A stretch of 64,000 nucleotides of DNA from Anaerolineales bacterium (GCA_020634895.1 JACKAV010000009.1:1-64000), one strand, 5' to 3'; positions 44,804 through 53,917 are shown, numbered from the stretch's first letter. Program-made: numbers and translations. Notes: generated by a model not told the origin, from the sequence alone.

Positions 44804-46387
44804 CTATTCGTATAGCATCCACTCACCGTCAATCATGACAGATTTGACATCCATTTTCAATAGCTCATCTGGAGGTATTTCAAACGGATCTGCATCCAAT
44901 ACAATGAGATCAGCAAGATAATTCTCCGCTAATTTGCCAAGACGGTTCTCCGCATTGGAGGCGAAAGCAGCCCCGAACGTATAACCGGACAAGGCTTCGA
45001 CGAGGGTCAACTTCTGTTCGGGGCGCCAGCCCTCGGCGGAGGGCGAGCCGTCTGTGCGTTGGCGGGTCACTGCGGCGTGCAATCCCAAAAACGGATTGGG
45101 CGACTCCACCGGCGCATCCGATCCAAACGCAAGCGTCGCACCGTAATCGAGTTGAGTCCGCCACGCATACGAAAGATCCGCACGCGCGCCCCAGTAGCGA
45201 TCGGCGGCGAACATATCAGAGATCGCGTGAATGGGCTGCATGGACGCGATCACATTGAGTTTCGCGAGCCGCGGCGCATCATCGGGGTGAATGACCTGCA
45301 CATGTTCAATGCGGTGACGCAGATGCGGCAGACTATTTTGAGTTTCATACTCGCGCAATTGCTCGAACGCATCGAGCACCTCATGGTTCGCTCGGTCGCC
45401 AATCGCATGGACGGTCATGCTCAGTCCCACATCAGCCGCCTTGCGGGCATGTTCAAAAAGTTCTTCACCATCCATATTGAGAATGCCTTTGTTCTCCGGT
45501 TCATTCTCATAAGGCTGGAACATCGCCGCCGTGCGCGGACCAAGCGCGCCATCCATAAATGCCTTGACCGAACCGACCCACAGCCACTCATCGCCGAAGC
45601 CGGTGCGCAGACCAAGCTCGTTCGCCTGTTGAACGCTTTCAACGGGAATATTCTTGCATACCCTTAATTTTAATTTATCCTTCGCATGCAAGGATTGCAA
45701 TGCCATAAAAGAATCGCGGCGGTCAAAATCGTGGATGCCGGTAATGCCCATCCGCCACAAAACGGATTGAGCTTTCTCCATCGCCGCCTCAAGCTCGCCG
45801 AGAGTTGGTTCAGGAACCGCAGCATCGACCAACGCCATAGCCGACTCAAGCACGATGCCGGTCGCCTTGCCGTTTGAATCGCGGTGAACAACTCCGTCCT
45901 TCGGGTTGGGCGTATCGTCAGTGATATTCGCCAGTTTCAACGCGGACGTGTTCGCCCACGCCGCATGCAGGGATTTGGCAGTGAGGTAAACGGGATTATT
46001 CGGCACTATCGCATCAAGCTCTGAAGCAGTGGGAAATTCGCCGTCCCAATCGTTTTGCTGCCAGCCATGTCCCAAGACCCATTCGCCGGGTTTTGTAATT
46101 TTCGCTCTCTCCCCCACCCGCCGCAGACATTCCTCTTTGGTCTTTGTCTCACAATCCACTTTCGATAAACCCAACGAATAATATTGCATGTGGATGTGCG
46201 CATCGGTAAGACCCGGCAAGATCGTTTTGCCTTTTATGTCAAATCGTTCGACTTTGCCATGCGCAAGGCTTTCGAGTTTGTCTTTGTCGCCTATAGCAAT
46301 AATCCGCCCGTTCGCGATCAGAATCGCAGAAGCGCGCGGATTTGAAGAATCAAGGGTATGTATGTTCGCGTTGTAAAGGAGTTTCAT
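44804..46387 (-). CDS. YtcJ-type metal-dependent amidohydrolase
   Basis: 527 aa, amidohydrolase_3 family. The N-terminal LTDAHIHMQYYSLGL metal motif, VHAIGDRANHEVLDA, HRIEHVQVIHPDDAPRL and GSDAPVESPNPFLG are all present. Enzymes of this group hydrolyse N-acyl amides or formamides; the substrate is not predictable. It is followed (upstream in coordinates) by 13 nt before the kinase unit, so read-through is possible. Confidence 0.88.
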   Translation of the reverse strand: MKLLYNANIHTLDSSNPRASAILIANGRIIAIGDKDKLESLAHGKVERFDIKGKTILPGLTDAHIHMQYYSLGLSKVDCETKTKEECLRRVGERAKITKPGEWVLGHGWQQNDWDGEFPTASELDAIVPNNPVYLTAKSLHAAWANTSALKLANITDDTPNPKDGVVHRDSNGKATGIVLESAMALVDAAVPEPTLGELEAAMEKAQSVLWRMGITGIHDFDRRDSFMALQSLHAKDKLKLRVCKNIPVESVQQANELGLRTGFGDEWLWVGSVKAFMDGALGPRTAAMFQPYENEPENKGILNMDGEELFEHARKAADVGLSMTVHAIGDRANHEVLDAFEQLREYETQNSLPHLRHRIEHVQVIHPDDAPRLAKLNVIASMQPIHAISDMFAADRYWGARADLSYAWRTQLDYGATLAFGSDAPVESPNPFLGLHAAVTRQRTDGSPSAEGWRPEQKLTLVEALSGYTFGAAFASNAENRLGKLAENYLADLIVLDADPFEIPPDELLKMDVKSVMIDGEWMLYE

Positions 46388-46437
46388 TTATTTTATTCAT
46401 CCTTGGGGACAGATACTTCCCGTCTCCAATTTATCGT

Positions 46438-47304
46438 TTACGTCATCTTTTTCAGCAGGGCGTCCAACTCTTCGTCAGAGTAATAATAGATCGTCACGGT
46501 GCCGCCTTTTTTGCCATGCTTAAGCGACACTTTCGTGCCAAGACTGCGCTGAAGACGTTTTTCCACATCAATGACATCGGCGTTGACCGATACCTTCTTC
46601 GCCTTAGCTGGCTTGATACCCGTCAATTTGCGAATCAATTCCTCAGCCTGACGGACGTTCAACGAGAGGTTGATGATCGTCTGCAAAGCGGAAGTCTGCG
46701 CTTTTTGCGTGGAAAGTCCCAGCAAGGCGCGGGCATGACCTTCGGTGATCTTCCCGTCCACCAGGGCTTGTTTGACCGCATCCGCAAGATTGGTCAGACG
46801 CATGGTGTTGGTCACCGCCACACGACTTTTTCCAACCCGCCGCGCGATCATTTCGTGCGAAAGTCCAAAATCATCCGCAAGCTGACGATACGCTTCGGCT
46901 TCTTCCATCGGGTTCAAGTCCGCGCGCTGAACGTTCTCGATCAACGCGATCTCGAGCAATTCCTGGTTATTCGCCTGACGCGTCACCACCGGGACTTTCG
47001 TCAGTCCAGCCCGCTGTGATGCCTGCCAGCGGCGTTCACCCGCAATAAGAATAAATGTGCCGTCGTTCTTTGGCGAAACGATCAAAGGCTGAATCACCCC
47101 ATGCTCCTGAATGGACGCAGCCAGTTCATCGAGTTCCTCTTCTTTAAAGTGAACACGCGGCTGACGCGGGTTGCGTTTGATGGATTCCACTGCCACCTGC
47201 TGTACGCCGCCATGTGCGCCGCTTCCACTCGATGGGGGCACAGCAGCCTTCCCGCCGGGAATGAGCGCATCCAAACCTTTGCCAAGTCCTTTTCGTTGAG
47301 GCAT
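46438..47304 (-). CDS. parB: chromosome-partitioning protein ParB
   Basis: 288 aa. The N-terminal LGKGLDALIPGG, the CTP-binding GERRWQASQRAGL motif and the ENVQRADLNPMEEAEAY motif are typical of Spo0J/ParB, followed by the HTH (SHEMIARRVGKSRVAVTNTMRL, in part). It spreads from parS sites near the origin. It starts 45 nt after parA and carries an AAGGAG site. No parS-like palindrome was seen in the window by eye. Confidence 0.95.
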   Translation of the reverse strand: MPQRKGLGKGLDALIPGGKAAVPPSSGSGAHGGVQQVAVESIKRNPRQPRVHFKEEELDELAASIQEHGVIQPLIVSPKNDGTFILIAGERRWQASQRAGLTKVPVVTRQANNQELLEIALIENVQRADLNPMEEAEAYRQLADDFGLSHEMIARRVGKSRVAVTNTMRLTNLADAVKQALVDGKITEGHARALLGLSTQKAQTSALQTIINLSLNVRQAEELIRKLTGIKPAKAKKVSVNADVIDVEKRLQRSLGTKVSLKHGKKGGTVTIYYYSDEELDALLKKMT

Positions 47305-47348
47305 CTACTTGCTCCTTATAGACGTGATTATTCGTCGGTAGTTCACTG

Positions 47349-48119
47349 TCAGCTTTTATCGCCTTTCAACAATTCCTTCGCCAGCGTTTCATACGCTTCC
47401 GCGCCGGGCGAATGAGGCGCATATTCCGAGATGGGCAGTCCGTAAGAAGGCGCTTCCGCCAGACGGATGTTGCGCGGAATAATGCTCTTGAATACCTGAT
47501 TGGGGAAATGCTTGTTCACTTCACGCACCACATCGGACGAGAGATTGGTCCGGGTGTCGAACATTGTCAGGATCACACCGCGCACCTTCAGTTCCGGAAA
47601 AAGAGCCGAGCGCACGCGCTCGATGGTGCTGGTCAACTGCCCCAATCCTTCAAGCGCAAGATATTCGCACTGCACCGGCACGAGCACGCCATCCATTGCA
47701 GCCATCAAACCGTTCACGGTCAGCAATCCCAGCGAAGGCGGACAATCGATCAGCACGTAATCATAACGGCTCGCAACTTTCAAGATCGCCTTTCGCAAAC
47801 GCGACTCACGCGCAAGTTCGTCCACCAATTCCACTTCCGCGCCAGCCAACGAAGGCGATGACGGCAACAGCGACAACTGTAAACGCTCGTTCAATAAAAT
47901 ATAGGGGAAGATATCATCCTCGCCCAAAAGCGCATCGTATGTGCTGCCTTCCACATCAAGCTTATCCACGCCCAAACAGGAAGTCGCATTTGCCTGTGGA
48001 TCGAGATCGACCACCAAGACACGCTGCCCCTGTTTCGCAAGATACGCCGCCAGGTTGATCGTGGATGTGGTCTTACCCACCCCGCCTTTCTGATTCACCA
48101 ACGTATAGATCTTCGTCAA
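47349..48119 (-). CDS. parA: chromosome-partitioning ATPase ParA
   Basis: 256 aa, TTG start at 48119. GGAGGT lies 6 nt upstream, and the TTG overlaps the pfkB TGA (TTGA), so translation is coupled. The ATG at 48140 sits upstream of this site and is less likely. Deviant Walker A NQKGGVGKTTST and DCPPSLGLLT are intact. ParA and ParB together segregate the replicated origin region. Confidence 0.93.
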   Translation of the reverse strand: MTKIYTLVNQKGGVGKTTSTINLAAYLAKQGQRVLVVDLDPQANATSCLGVDKLDVEGSTYDALLGEDDIFPYILLNERLQLSLLPSSPSLAGAEVELVDELARESRLRKAILKVASRYDYVLIDCPPSLGLLTVNGLMAAMDGVLVPVQCEYLALEGLGQLTSTIERVRSALFPELKVRGVILTMFDTRTNLSSDVVREVNKHFPNQVFKSIIPRNIRLAEAPSYGLPISEYAPHSPGAEAYETLAKELLKGDKS

Positions 48120-48958
48120 GACAAAACCTCCATCTTGCAATGTTCAACTTCTTTATGGGTTGGAATTCCCTGCATACCCTTGCGCTTCACAGAGTGAGCC
48201 GCGAGATGAGTCGCAAAACGCGCTGCTTCCCACGGGTCTCGTGTTTCGCGAAAACGGGCAAAAAAGCCAGCCGCAAAAATATCGCCTGCGCCGGTGGCGT
48301 CCACTTCTTCAACCATCGGCGGGCGGAAGCGTCTTCTATCGCTGTTCCAATGCAGCACCGCGCCCTGCTCGCCTTCGGTCAGACAAAGGAGACGGGTGTG
48401 ATGCGCCACCCATTCGACAAATTCCAGATCGTGGTTGATATCTTCGACGCTCAAAACCACGCCTCCCGCCGGACCGAGAACCTGTTCGCTGTTTTCCCAA
48501 GCCTTGGCGAACACCGAACCTTTTTCGTCCCAGCCGCGCATCCATCCCTGCGGCGTGACTCCCACCCACGAAGCAGGAAATTTTTCCGCCAGAGCCGGGT
48601 CCACTTCCTGAGCGATCGGCGCGAGATGCACAATGGATGCGTCACGCCAGATTTGGGGAATATGCTCAAACGTGATCGACGTTGCCCGATGATGCAGCGT
48701 CTGCTTGCGACCATGTTCGGTCTTCACATTTTCAAAGACAGTACTATGTTCGGTTGGGACGTTAAATATCTGAATCCCATCGAGCAGACTTAATGGAGCG
48801 TCCTCTCCAGCCGAGGTAACAATACCGACACGCAAACCCATCGCTTTTGCCGTCAATGCGGAGTAAGAAACCGTCCCGCCGAGCTGCTTACCCGCGGGCG
48901 TCAAATCCACAGCCACATGACCGATAAGCAAATAATCCACGGGTTGGAGTTCAGACAT
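48116..48958 (-). CDS. PfkB-family carbohydrate or nucleoside kinase
   Basis: 280 aa. The family signatures are GKQLGGTVSYSA near the N-terminus and DATGAGDIFAAGFF near the C-terminus, the second with the catalytic Asp. A start at 48958 is fixed by a TATAAT box 6 nt upstream; a longer frame to 49000 crosses this promoter. The protein is shorter than typical ribokinases and its substrate is unknown. The pfkB-parA coupling is unusual and may only reflect promoter sharing. Confidence 0.85.
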   Translation of the reverse strand: MSELQPVDYLLIGHVAVDLTPAGKQLGGTVSYSALTAKAMGLRVGIVTSAGEDAPLSLLDGIQIFNVPTEHSTVFENVKTEHGRKQTLHHRATSITFEHIPQIWRDASIVHLAPIAQEVDPALAEKFPASWVGVTPQGWMRGWDEKGSVFAKAWENSEQVLGPAGGVVLSVEDINHDLEFVEWVAHHTRLLCLTEGEQGAVLHWNSDRRRFRPPMVEEVDATGAGDIFAAGFFARFRETRDPWEAARFATHLAAHSVKRKGMQGIPTHKEVEHCKMEVLS

Positions 48959-48964
48959 GCGCAA

Positions 48965-48970
48965 ATTATA
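48965..48970 (-). promoter_or_regulatory. -10 box, leaderless promoter of pfkB-parA-parB
   Basis: TATAAT on the minus strand, then 6 nt (TTGCGC) and ATG 48958. No ribosome-binding site. Confidence 0.6.
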
Positions 48971-48990
48971 CCGTGATGGACGATATGTCA

Positions 48991-49027
48991 CGAAAAACAA
49001 AAAGACCGCAGACTTTCGTCCACGGTC
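48991..49027 (-). terminator. terminator of the rpmH-jag operon
   Basis: On the minus strand, a 10-bp stem (49018-49027 with 49004-49013, two G-T pairs) closed by a GAAA tetraloop and followed by TTTTTGTTTTT. It divides the jag transcript from pfkB-parA-parB. Confidence 0.8.
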
Positions 49028-49047
49028 AATTTTCGTTTCCTATCGAA

Positions 49048-49923
49048 TTATTCCTTCGGCACGATTACAACTTTGCGATACGGTTCTTCGCCTGTGCTTT
49101 CAGTCTTCACTGCGGGATGTCCGCGCAATTCAATATGCACCACACGGCGTTCGCTGGACGGCATGGGTTCCATCGTCACTTTGCGACCGGTTTTGGTCAC
49201 CTGATCTGCCATGCGATTGGCAAGCTGGCGAATCTGCTTTTCGCGGCGGGCGCGATAGCCCTCCACATCCACGATCACCTGCACCCATTGCTGGGACTGC
49301 TTCCCAACGATAAGCGAAGCCACATGCTGAAACGATGCCAGTGTTTCGGCGCGGCGCCCGATCAATGCACTGAGGTCATCACCGCGGACGTCCACTTGAA
49401 TGGTGCGATGATCGCCTGTATCCGTTTCATCGAAATGCGCAGACACTTGGGCTACCATACCCATGTAGTGAATCAACTTTGAAATGACCTCTTCGGTCGT
49501 GTTCAACAGGGCATCCTGGTCAGCGGTGATCGGCTTCGGTGCTGCGACTGACGCAGCAGGTTTCTGCGCGACGGGCTTCGGTTCGGGTTTCGGCTTTGGC
49601 TCCGCTTTGGGGGCGGCGGGTGCCTTTTTCTCGGCGCGCGGTTTGGGTTCTTTCTTCGGCTTGGATTCGGCTTTTTTCGCCGAAGCAGACTTCGGTTCCG
49701 GTTTTGATCGCGGTTGAACCGCAGGCGCTTCCGGCTGGGGAGGCGGGTTCACAGACAGGCGAACTCGCACCTGCCGCCCGCCGAGTCCGAAGAGTCCTTT
49801 CGAGCCTGAGTCCAATACTTCCACAGATACTGCATCTGCTGTAAGCCCCAGTTGTTCGAGGCCTTGTTGAATGGCTTCTTCAACTGTTGGAGCGATGATT
49901 TCTAATGTTGTCCGCTCATTCAT
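49048..49923 (-). CDS. jag: Jag/KhpB-type RNA-binding protein
   Basis: 291 aa. Jag_N domain at about 1-55 (EVLDSGSKGLFGLGGRQVRV). A Lys/Pro/Ala/Glu-rich low-complexity linker spans about 60-135. A KH domain and a C-terminal R3H domain (RREKQIRQLANRMADQV and RRVVHIEL) follow. KhpB/Jag proteins bind RNA and affect cell division and envelope synthesis. A GGGAGG site lies before the ATG, 9 nt after yidC. Order rpmH-rnpA-yidD-...-yidC-jag is the classical bacterial arrangement. Confidence 0.92.
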   Translation of the reverse strand: MNERTTLEIIAPTVEEAIQQGLEQLGLTADAVSVEVLDSGSKGLFGLGGRQVRVRLSVNPPPQPEAPAVQPRSKPEPKSASAKKAESKPKKEPKPRAEKKAPAAPKAEPKPKPEPKPVAQKPAASVAAPKPITADQDALLNTTEEVISKLIHYMGMVAQVSAHFDETDTGDHRTIQVDVRGDDLSALIGRRAETLASFQHVASLIVGKQSQQWVQVIVDVEGYRARREKQIRQLANRMADQVTKTGRKVTMEPMPSSERRVVHIELRGHPAVKTESTGEEPYRKVVIVPKE

Positions 49924-49932
49924 GGGACCTCC

Positions 49933-50751
49933 CTATTTTTTGGCTGGGGTCGATTTGTTGCCTCCGGGCAGAAGGTTTTTCCAATTGGCACGCCCGGTCG
50001 CTGCATATTGCACGATTCCCAGCAGGTTGCTTGTGATGAAATAAACTGAAATGCCGGACGCAAAAGTGAGTGCGAACCAGCCCAGCATGATTGGCATGTA
50101 AATGGACATGCTGTTGCTCATGGCGGCAGTCTGCGCCGATGCCTGGTCGCCGGAGCTCGGCGGTGTTGCAGGCATGGTCAGCTTTGTCTGAATATATGTG
50201 GTCGCGGCAACGACAAGCGCCAGAAGCGGGAAGCCATTCGGGAGGAAGGAAACTTCGAACGGCAGAGGGATACCCTCAGGGCGACCAAGGTTCATCCACA
50301 AAAAGGCGCTGTTCAGCGGGATGATGTTCGCCACATGCTGGAACGGATAGATGGTGCGTGCCAGATTGAGCATATCCAACGGGGTGGCAGCCATCGCGCG
50401 AATGATGCTTTGATACAGACCAATGATAATTGGGAATTGGATCAGGGTCGGCAGACAGGACGCGAACGGGTTAATACCGCGTTCCTGATAAATTCGCATT
50501 TGCTCCTGCGCCAGTTTTTCCTTATCCTTGGCGTATTTCTTTTGGATATCCTGCCATTCCTTGTCGCTCTGGAGTTCCTGCATGGCTTGTGCGCCTTTGA
50601 CCTGTGAAGCGTTCAAGGGCCACGTGACAAGCCTGATGATGATCGTAAACAAAATGATGGCAAGACCGAACATTTGCGGACCATGTCCGAGGACGTCATA
50701 GATCCACAATAAGAGGTTGACCATCGGTTGAATGATAAATGTTTCCCACAT
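49933..50751 (-). CDS. yidC: membrane protein insertase YidC/Oxa1
   Basis: 272 aa, the short Oxa1-like form without the large periplasmic domain of Gram-negative YidC. It has about five membrane helices, the RLVTWPLNASQVKGAQAM segment, the LKKYAKDKEKLAQEQMRIY-type coiled cytoplasmic hairpin (KYAKDKEKLAQEQMRIYQE) and ASCLPTLIQFPIIIGLYQSI. It inserts membrane proteins alone or with SecYEG. It is followed by jag. Confidence 0.94.
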   Translation of the reverse strand: MWETFIIQPMVNLLLWIYDVLGHGPQMFGLAIILFTIIIRLVTWPLNASQVKGAQAMQELQSDKEWQDIQKKYAKDKEKLAQEQMRIYQERGINPFASCLPTLIQFPIIIGLYQSIIRAMAATPLDMLNLARTIYPFQHVANIIPLNSAFLWMNLGRPEGIPLPFEVSFLPNGFPLLALVVAATTYIQTKLTMPATPPSSGDQASAQTAAMSNSMSIYMPIMLGWFALTFASGISVYFITSNLLGIVQYAATGRANWKNLLPGGNKSTPAKK

Positions 50752-50763
50752 GGGCTGGGTTCC

Positions 50764-51843
50764 TTATTTCTCGGGGGTAAACGTCCAAGCTTGTTTGCCG
50801 TCGATGTCATAGGCAGCGAGGGCAAAATCAGCCTTGTAGGGCGCAACAAGAACAACATTGCCAGAGAAAGCAGGAGCGGTATAAATATTTCCGCCAACTG
50901 TCTTTTCCCAGACAACTTTCGCATCGCGGTCCAATGCGAGTAGCGATCCCGACTCTGTCACAACGTAGATCTGGTCTTCCATCACCTGCGGGCTTGCAAC
51001 GACAGGTCCATCCGGCTGGACGCTGTCCCAATTCTGCTTGGCGCTCGCCAGATCCATGGAGTAGAGGTTTCCACTCAAGTCGGCATAATAAAGCGTATCC
51101 GTATCCAGTGTCGGGGTTCCCCATATCCAATTTGCCGCAGTGGACAATACTTCACGCTCGCCTGTGGATTTAATGAACTCGACTTTTGAAGAAAACGAAC
51201 CGACGTAAACGCCGCCCTCACCCAATGCAGGGGCGCTTGGAGCTGCGCCGCCAAGGTCAACTGGTTCGCCAACCTTGCCGGTTGCCATGTCAATGACGTA
51301 AAGGCTGTGGTCAAGCGATGTGAGATAGAGATTCGTTCCATCCGTCACCGGGGACGACCAAAGTGTGCCGCCCAATTCGATGGGGTCAGAAGCTTTATTT
51401 CCGCTCATATCGAGGATGTAGAGAAAACCATCGGAGTTCGGTGCATAAATGGTGTCATTGAACACCAGGGGAGAAGCCACCCATTTGGACTTTGCGCCTG
51501 TAAAAGGCTTTGCCCAATTCTCTTTGCCCGTTGCAGGGTCAAGGCTGATAAATTCGTGGTTGGTGCCTTCGCTGCCGATCAACAACTGTCCATCAGTGGT
51601 GAGGACAGGAGTTGCATAAAACAGGATGCCGCTGTCGGCTTCCGCCGGGTAGCGCCAGACTTCGTTGCCGTTGGTAACGTCCACGGCGTAGACGTGGGAG
51701 CCGGCGGCGAGATACGCCAACTCACCATCAGCGGAAAGCCCAGACCATGAATTAACGATCGAAGCGCGGCTTCCCGAACAGGCGCTCAACGACATTGCGC
51801 CCAGGGCGAGCAATACGAACAAATAGATTTTTTTCATACTCAC
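50764..51843 (-). CDS. lipoprotein with PQQ-type beta-propeller (BamB-like fold)
   Basis: 359 aa. Signal peptide with lipobox LSAC (Cys about 22), then repeated propeller blades with A(A/V)DVTNGNEVWRYP, LDPATGKENW, VIDMATGKV and ALDRDAKVVWEKTVGG. No catalytic motif. It is inserted between yidD and yidC, 12 nt before yidC. An extracytoplasmic scaffold linked to membrane protein insertion is a reasonable idea, but BamB itself would not be expected in a cell without a Gram-negative outer membrane. Confidence 0.82.
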   Translation of the reverse strand: MSMKKIYLFVLLALGAMSLSACSGSRASIVNSWSGLSADGELAYLAAGSHVYAVDVTNGNEVWRYPAEADSGILFYATPVLTTDGQLLIGSEGTNHEFISLDPATGKENWAKPFTGAKSKWVASPLVFNDTIYAPNSDGFLYILDMSGNKASDPIELGGTLWSSPVTDGTNLYLTSLDHSLYVIDMATGKVGEPVDLGGAAPSAPALGEGGVYVGSFSSKVEFIKSTGEREVLSTAANWIWGTPTLDTDTLYYADLSGNLYSMDLASAKQNWDSVQPDGPVVASPQVMEDQIYVVTESGSLLALDRDAKVVWEKTVGGNIYTAPAFSGNVVLVAPYKADFALAAYDIDGKQAWTFTPEK

Positions 51844-51899
51844 GTTGGATTAACTCCTAAGTACGGAAAGGCAACACCCTCCCCGTGATAAATGCAGTG

Positions 51900-52196
51900 T
51901 TATGGAACCGGGTCGTACCCGCCGGGGTTGAATGGATTACAACGCAGCACACGCCAGACCGCCATGAGCGATCCTTTAAGAGCGCCATGCTTGTAAACCG
52001 CCTGATACCCATAATGAGAACAGGAAGGATAAAAACGGCAGGTATTTGCTGGAAGTCCCGGAGAGATCAACATTTGATATAAACGAATCAATGACAGGAC
52101 AAGAATGCGCGGAAGATTCCCAAGCGTACGCGGCATATCACGCAAGCGCGGTTCATGGGAATAATCATGCAGGTGGAATTGTTCTTCTGGGTTCAT
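51900..52196 (-). CDS. yidD: YidD membrane protein insertion efficiency factor
   Basis: 98 aa. Contains the family core LIRLYQMLISPGLPANTCRFYPSCSHYGYQAV (quoted in part) and CNPFNPGGYDPVP, with three conserved Cys. It is thought to assist YidC. Overlaps rnpA by 4 nt. Confidence 0.95.
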   Translation of the reverse strand: MNPEEQFHLHDYSHEPRLRDMPRTLGNLPRILVLSLIRLYQMLISPGLPANTCRFYPSCSHYGYQAVYKHGALKGSLMAVWRVLRCNPFNPGGYDPVP

Positions 52197-52549
52197 CCGA
52201 AGGATTCGTCTACGGAGAGCAACTGGGCTCGTTTAAGAAGTGTGGTTAACGCGGAGCGGGTGTCTGCCAGAGTGGCAGTAACAAGTGCGGGTCGGGCGAT
52301 CAGGATCAGGTCCCAGCCCGATGCGATGGACGGCATGAGGTTCCGCATCGCCTCCCTCAGGAGTCGTTTGGCACGGTTGCGGGAGACCGCATTTCCTGTC
52401 GTCTTCCCCGCCGCAATGCCAACACGGGTATTTTCCTTTATTTCACTGGCTTGCACTACTAACACAACAAGCGGATGGGCATAGGACTTGCCTGTTCGCC
52501 GCACCCGCTTGAAGTCTTCGGATCGGGACAGTCGAAATCGTCTCTGCAC
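52193..52549 (-). CDS. rnpA: ribonuclease P protein component
   Basis: 118 aa. RnpA binds the catalytic RNA and the 5' leader of precursor tRNAs. The family motif SRNRAKRLLREAMRN (RNR box) and the N-terminal RRFRLSRSEDFKRVRRTGK are present. It starts 39 nt after rpmH and overlaps yidD by 4 nt. The RNA component gene is not in this window. Confidence 0.95.
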   Translation of the reverse strand: MQRRFRLSRSEDFKRVRRTGKSYAHPLVVLVVQASEIKENTRVGIAAGKTTGNAVSRNRAKRLLREAMRNLMPSIASGWDLILIARPALVTATLADTRSALTTLLKRAQLLSVDESFG

Positions 52550-52588
52550 CCGCGCCTCATTTGATCTCCGCGTCAGAGACGCAAGAGA

Positions 52589-52759
52589 CTACCAACGAGT
52601 CCGCTTTACGTGCTCGTTGGCTGTGACAGTCAGTTTGTGGCGCCCCTTAAGGCGGCGGCGCTTGAGGACGTTGCGTCCGTCGGCAGTTGACATGCGTGAG
52701 CGGAAACCGTGTACACGCACGCGTCGGCGGATCTTGGGTTGATACGTTCGCTTGGTCAT
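52589..52759 (-). CDS. rpmH: ribosomal protein L34
   Basis: 56 aa, very basic. Begins MTKRTYQPKIRRRVRVHGF and contains RMSTADGRNVLKRRRLKGR, the L34 signature; the usual length is 44-47 aa and here an extra C-terminal TVTANEHVKRTRW extends it. AAAGGA precedes the ATG by about 9 nt. First gene of the rpmH-rnpA-yidD-yidC-jag unit. dnaA, which often lies next to rpmH in bacteria, is not here. Confidence 0.95.
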   Translation of the reverse strand: MTKRTYQPKIRRRVRVHGFRSRMSTADGRNVLKRRRLKGRHKLTVTANEHVKRTRW

Positions 52760-52866
52760 TCTACGTTCTTCCTTTATTCCTTGAAAAGATGATTACACAA
52801 TCCCCAAAGGGATGAGTATTCTTGAGTTGGACAGCGCATTATTTTACCCTAAGGGATGCGAATCGG

Positions 52867-53892
52867 TCAATTTGATTTGGGGGCAAAATATTTTTCCCAG
52901 AGCGGTTTGGTTTTCGCAGGGTCAATAAATGAAGATTCAAACGCAAAACGGTTGCAGGTTTGGATATCTTCCATACTCATGCCCAAAACTTCATGTGCGA
53001 TGCGGTATTCGTTATTGACGTTCGTCTCGAGGACTTCAGGATCATCCGAGTTGATGGTTACGCGCACGCCGAGGTCAAACAGTTTTTTGAGCGGATGCGC
53101 CTCGATCGTCGGGACGGAGTTGGTCAAATAATTCGACCAGGGATTCACCTCGAGCGTGATCCCCTTCTCGACGAGCAATTCAACGGCATGCATATCCTCG
53201 ATGCTGTGAATGCCATGACCAATACGATCTGGCTGAAAGTTTTTGATGGTTTCGATGACATACGAAGCAGGCGTATCTTCGCCGCTGTGAATAGTCACTT
53301 TCAACCCTGCATCCTTGGCTTTAAGAATCGGTTTGATAAAATCTTTTGCCGGGTACAGCATTTCACCATCGGCAAGGTCAACAGCTTGGATGTGATCTTT
53401 ATTCTTGATCGCCCAATCCACGGTACGGACGCACGAGTCCGCGCCCATGCCGCGCGAGGTAATGGCGATAATGCCGATTGCCATATCGAATTCTTTTTCC
53501 GCTCGTTCCTTCGCACGGAGCAACCCATCGAGACAGGCGTCCCAATCGAGGTTATGTCCATGAAAAGCCCAATCGGGAGAAAAGCGGACTTCAAACAGTT
53601 TGATGTTCTGGCGGGCGGAATCTTCGAACAATTCCCATGCGATGCGTTCAAACACCTGCGGCGATGTAATGCTGCGCTGAAAAATATCGAACGCTTCCAA
53701 AACAGCCTGCAGGTCGCTCAGTTGGTCAAGGACTTTGACGTGCTTATCCAACTCCCCCACCTCATATGAAGGCAGGCTGATATTGAATTCACGCGCCACG
53801 TCAATGATGGTCTGTGTGCGGATCGCGCCTTCGAGATGGCAGTGAATTTCGGTCTTTGGAATGTCGTTATATTTCGGGTCAAAATTTTTCAT
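52867..53892 (-). CDS. adenosine deaminase-family protein
   Basis: 341 aa TIM-barrel enzyme. Zinc ligands H-x-H in KTEIHCHLEGA, the catalytic Glu in TIHSGEDT, His in RIGHGIHS and Asp in NSDDPEV are all in place. It most likely deaminates adenosine or adenine to inosine or hypoxanthine; adenine deaminase or a related aminohydrolase cannot be excluded. It lies 25 nt after an amidohydrolase gene, suggesting nucleobase or purine salvage. Confidence 0.9.
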   Translation of the reverse strand: MKNFDPKYNDIPKTEIHCHLEGAIRTQTIIDVAREFNISLPSYEVGELDKHVKVLDQLSDLQAVLEAFDIFQRSITSPQVFERIAWELFEDSARQNIKLFEVRFSPDWAFHGHNLDWDACLDGLLRAKERAEKEFDMAIGIIAITSRGMGADSCVRTVDWAIKNKDHIQAVDLADGEMLYPAKDFIKPILKAKDAGLKVTIHSGEDTPASYVIETIKNFQPDRIGHGIHSIEDMHAVELLVEKGITLEVNPWSNYLTNSVPTIEAHPLKKLFDLGVRVTINSDDPEVLETNVNNEYRIAHEVLGMSMEDIQTCNRFAFESSFIDPAKTKPLWEKYFAPKSN

Positions 53893-53917
53893 GGGTATCC
53901 TGTTCTACCGAACTATT

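Noticed and set aside
48120..48140. ATG-initiated longer ParA
   Set aside because: The ATG is upstream of a good GGAGGT that is correctly spaced for TTG 48119, and the extra residues MQDGGFV are not ParA-like.
52760..52866. replication origin upstream of rpmH
   Set aside because: The 107-bp gap has no DnaA-box-like TTATCCACA words and no A/T-rich unwinding stretch of useful length.
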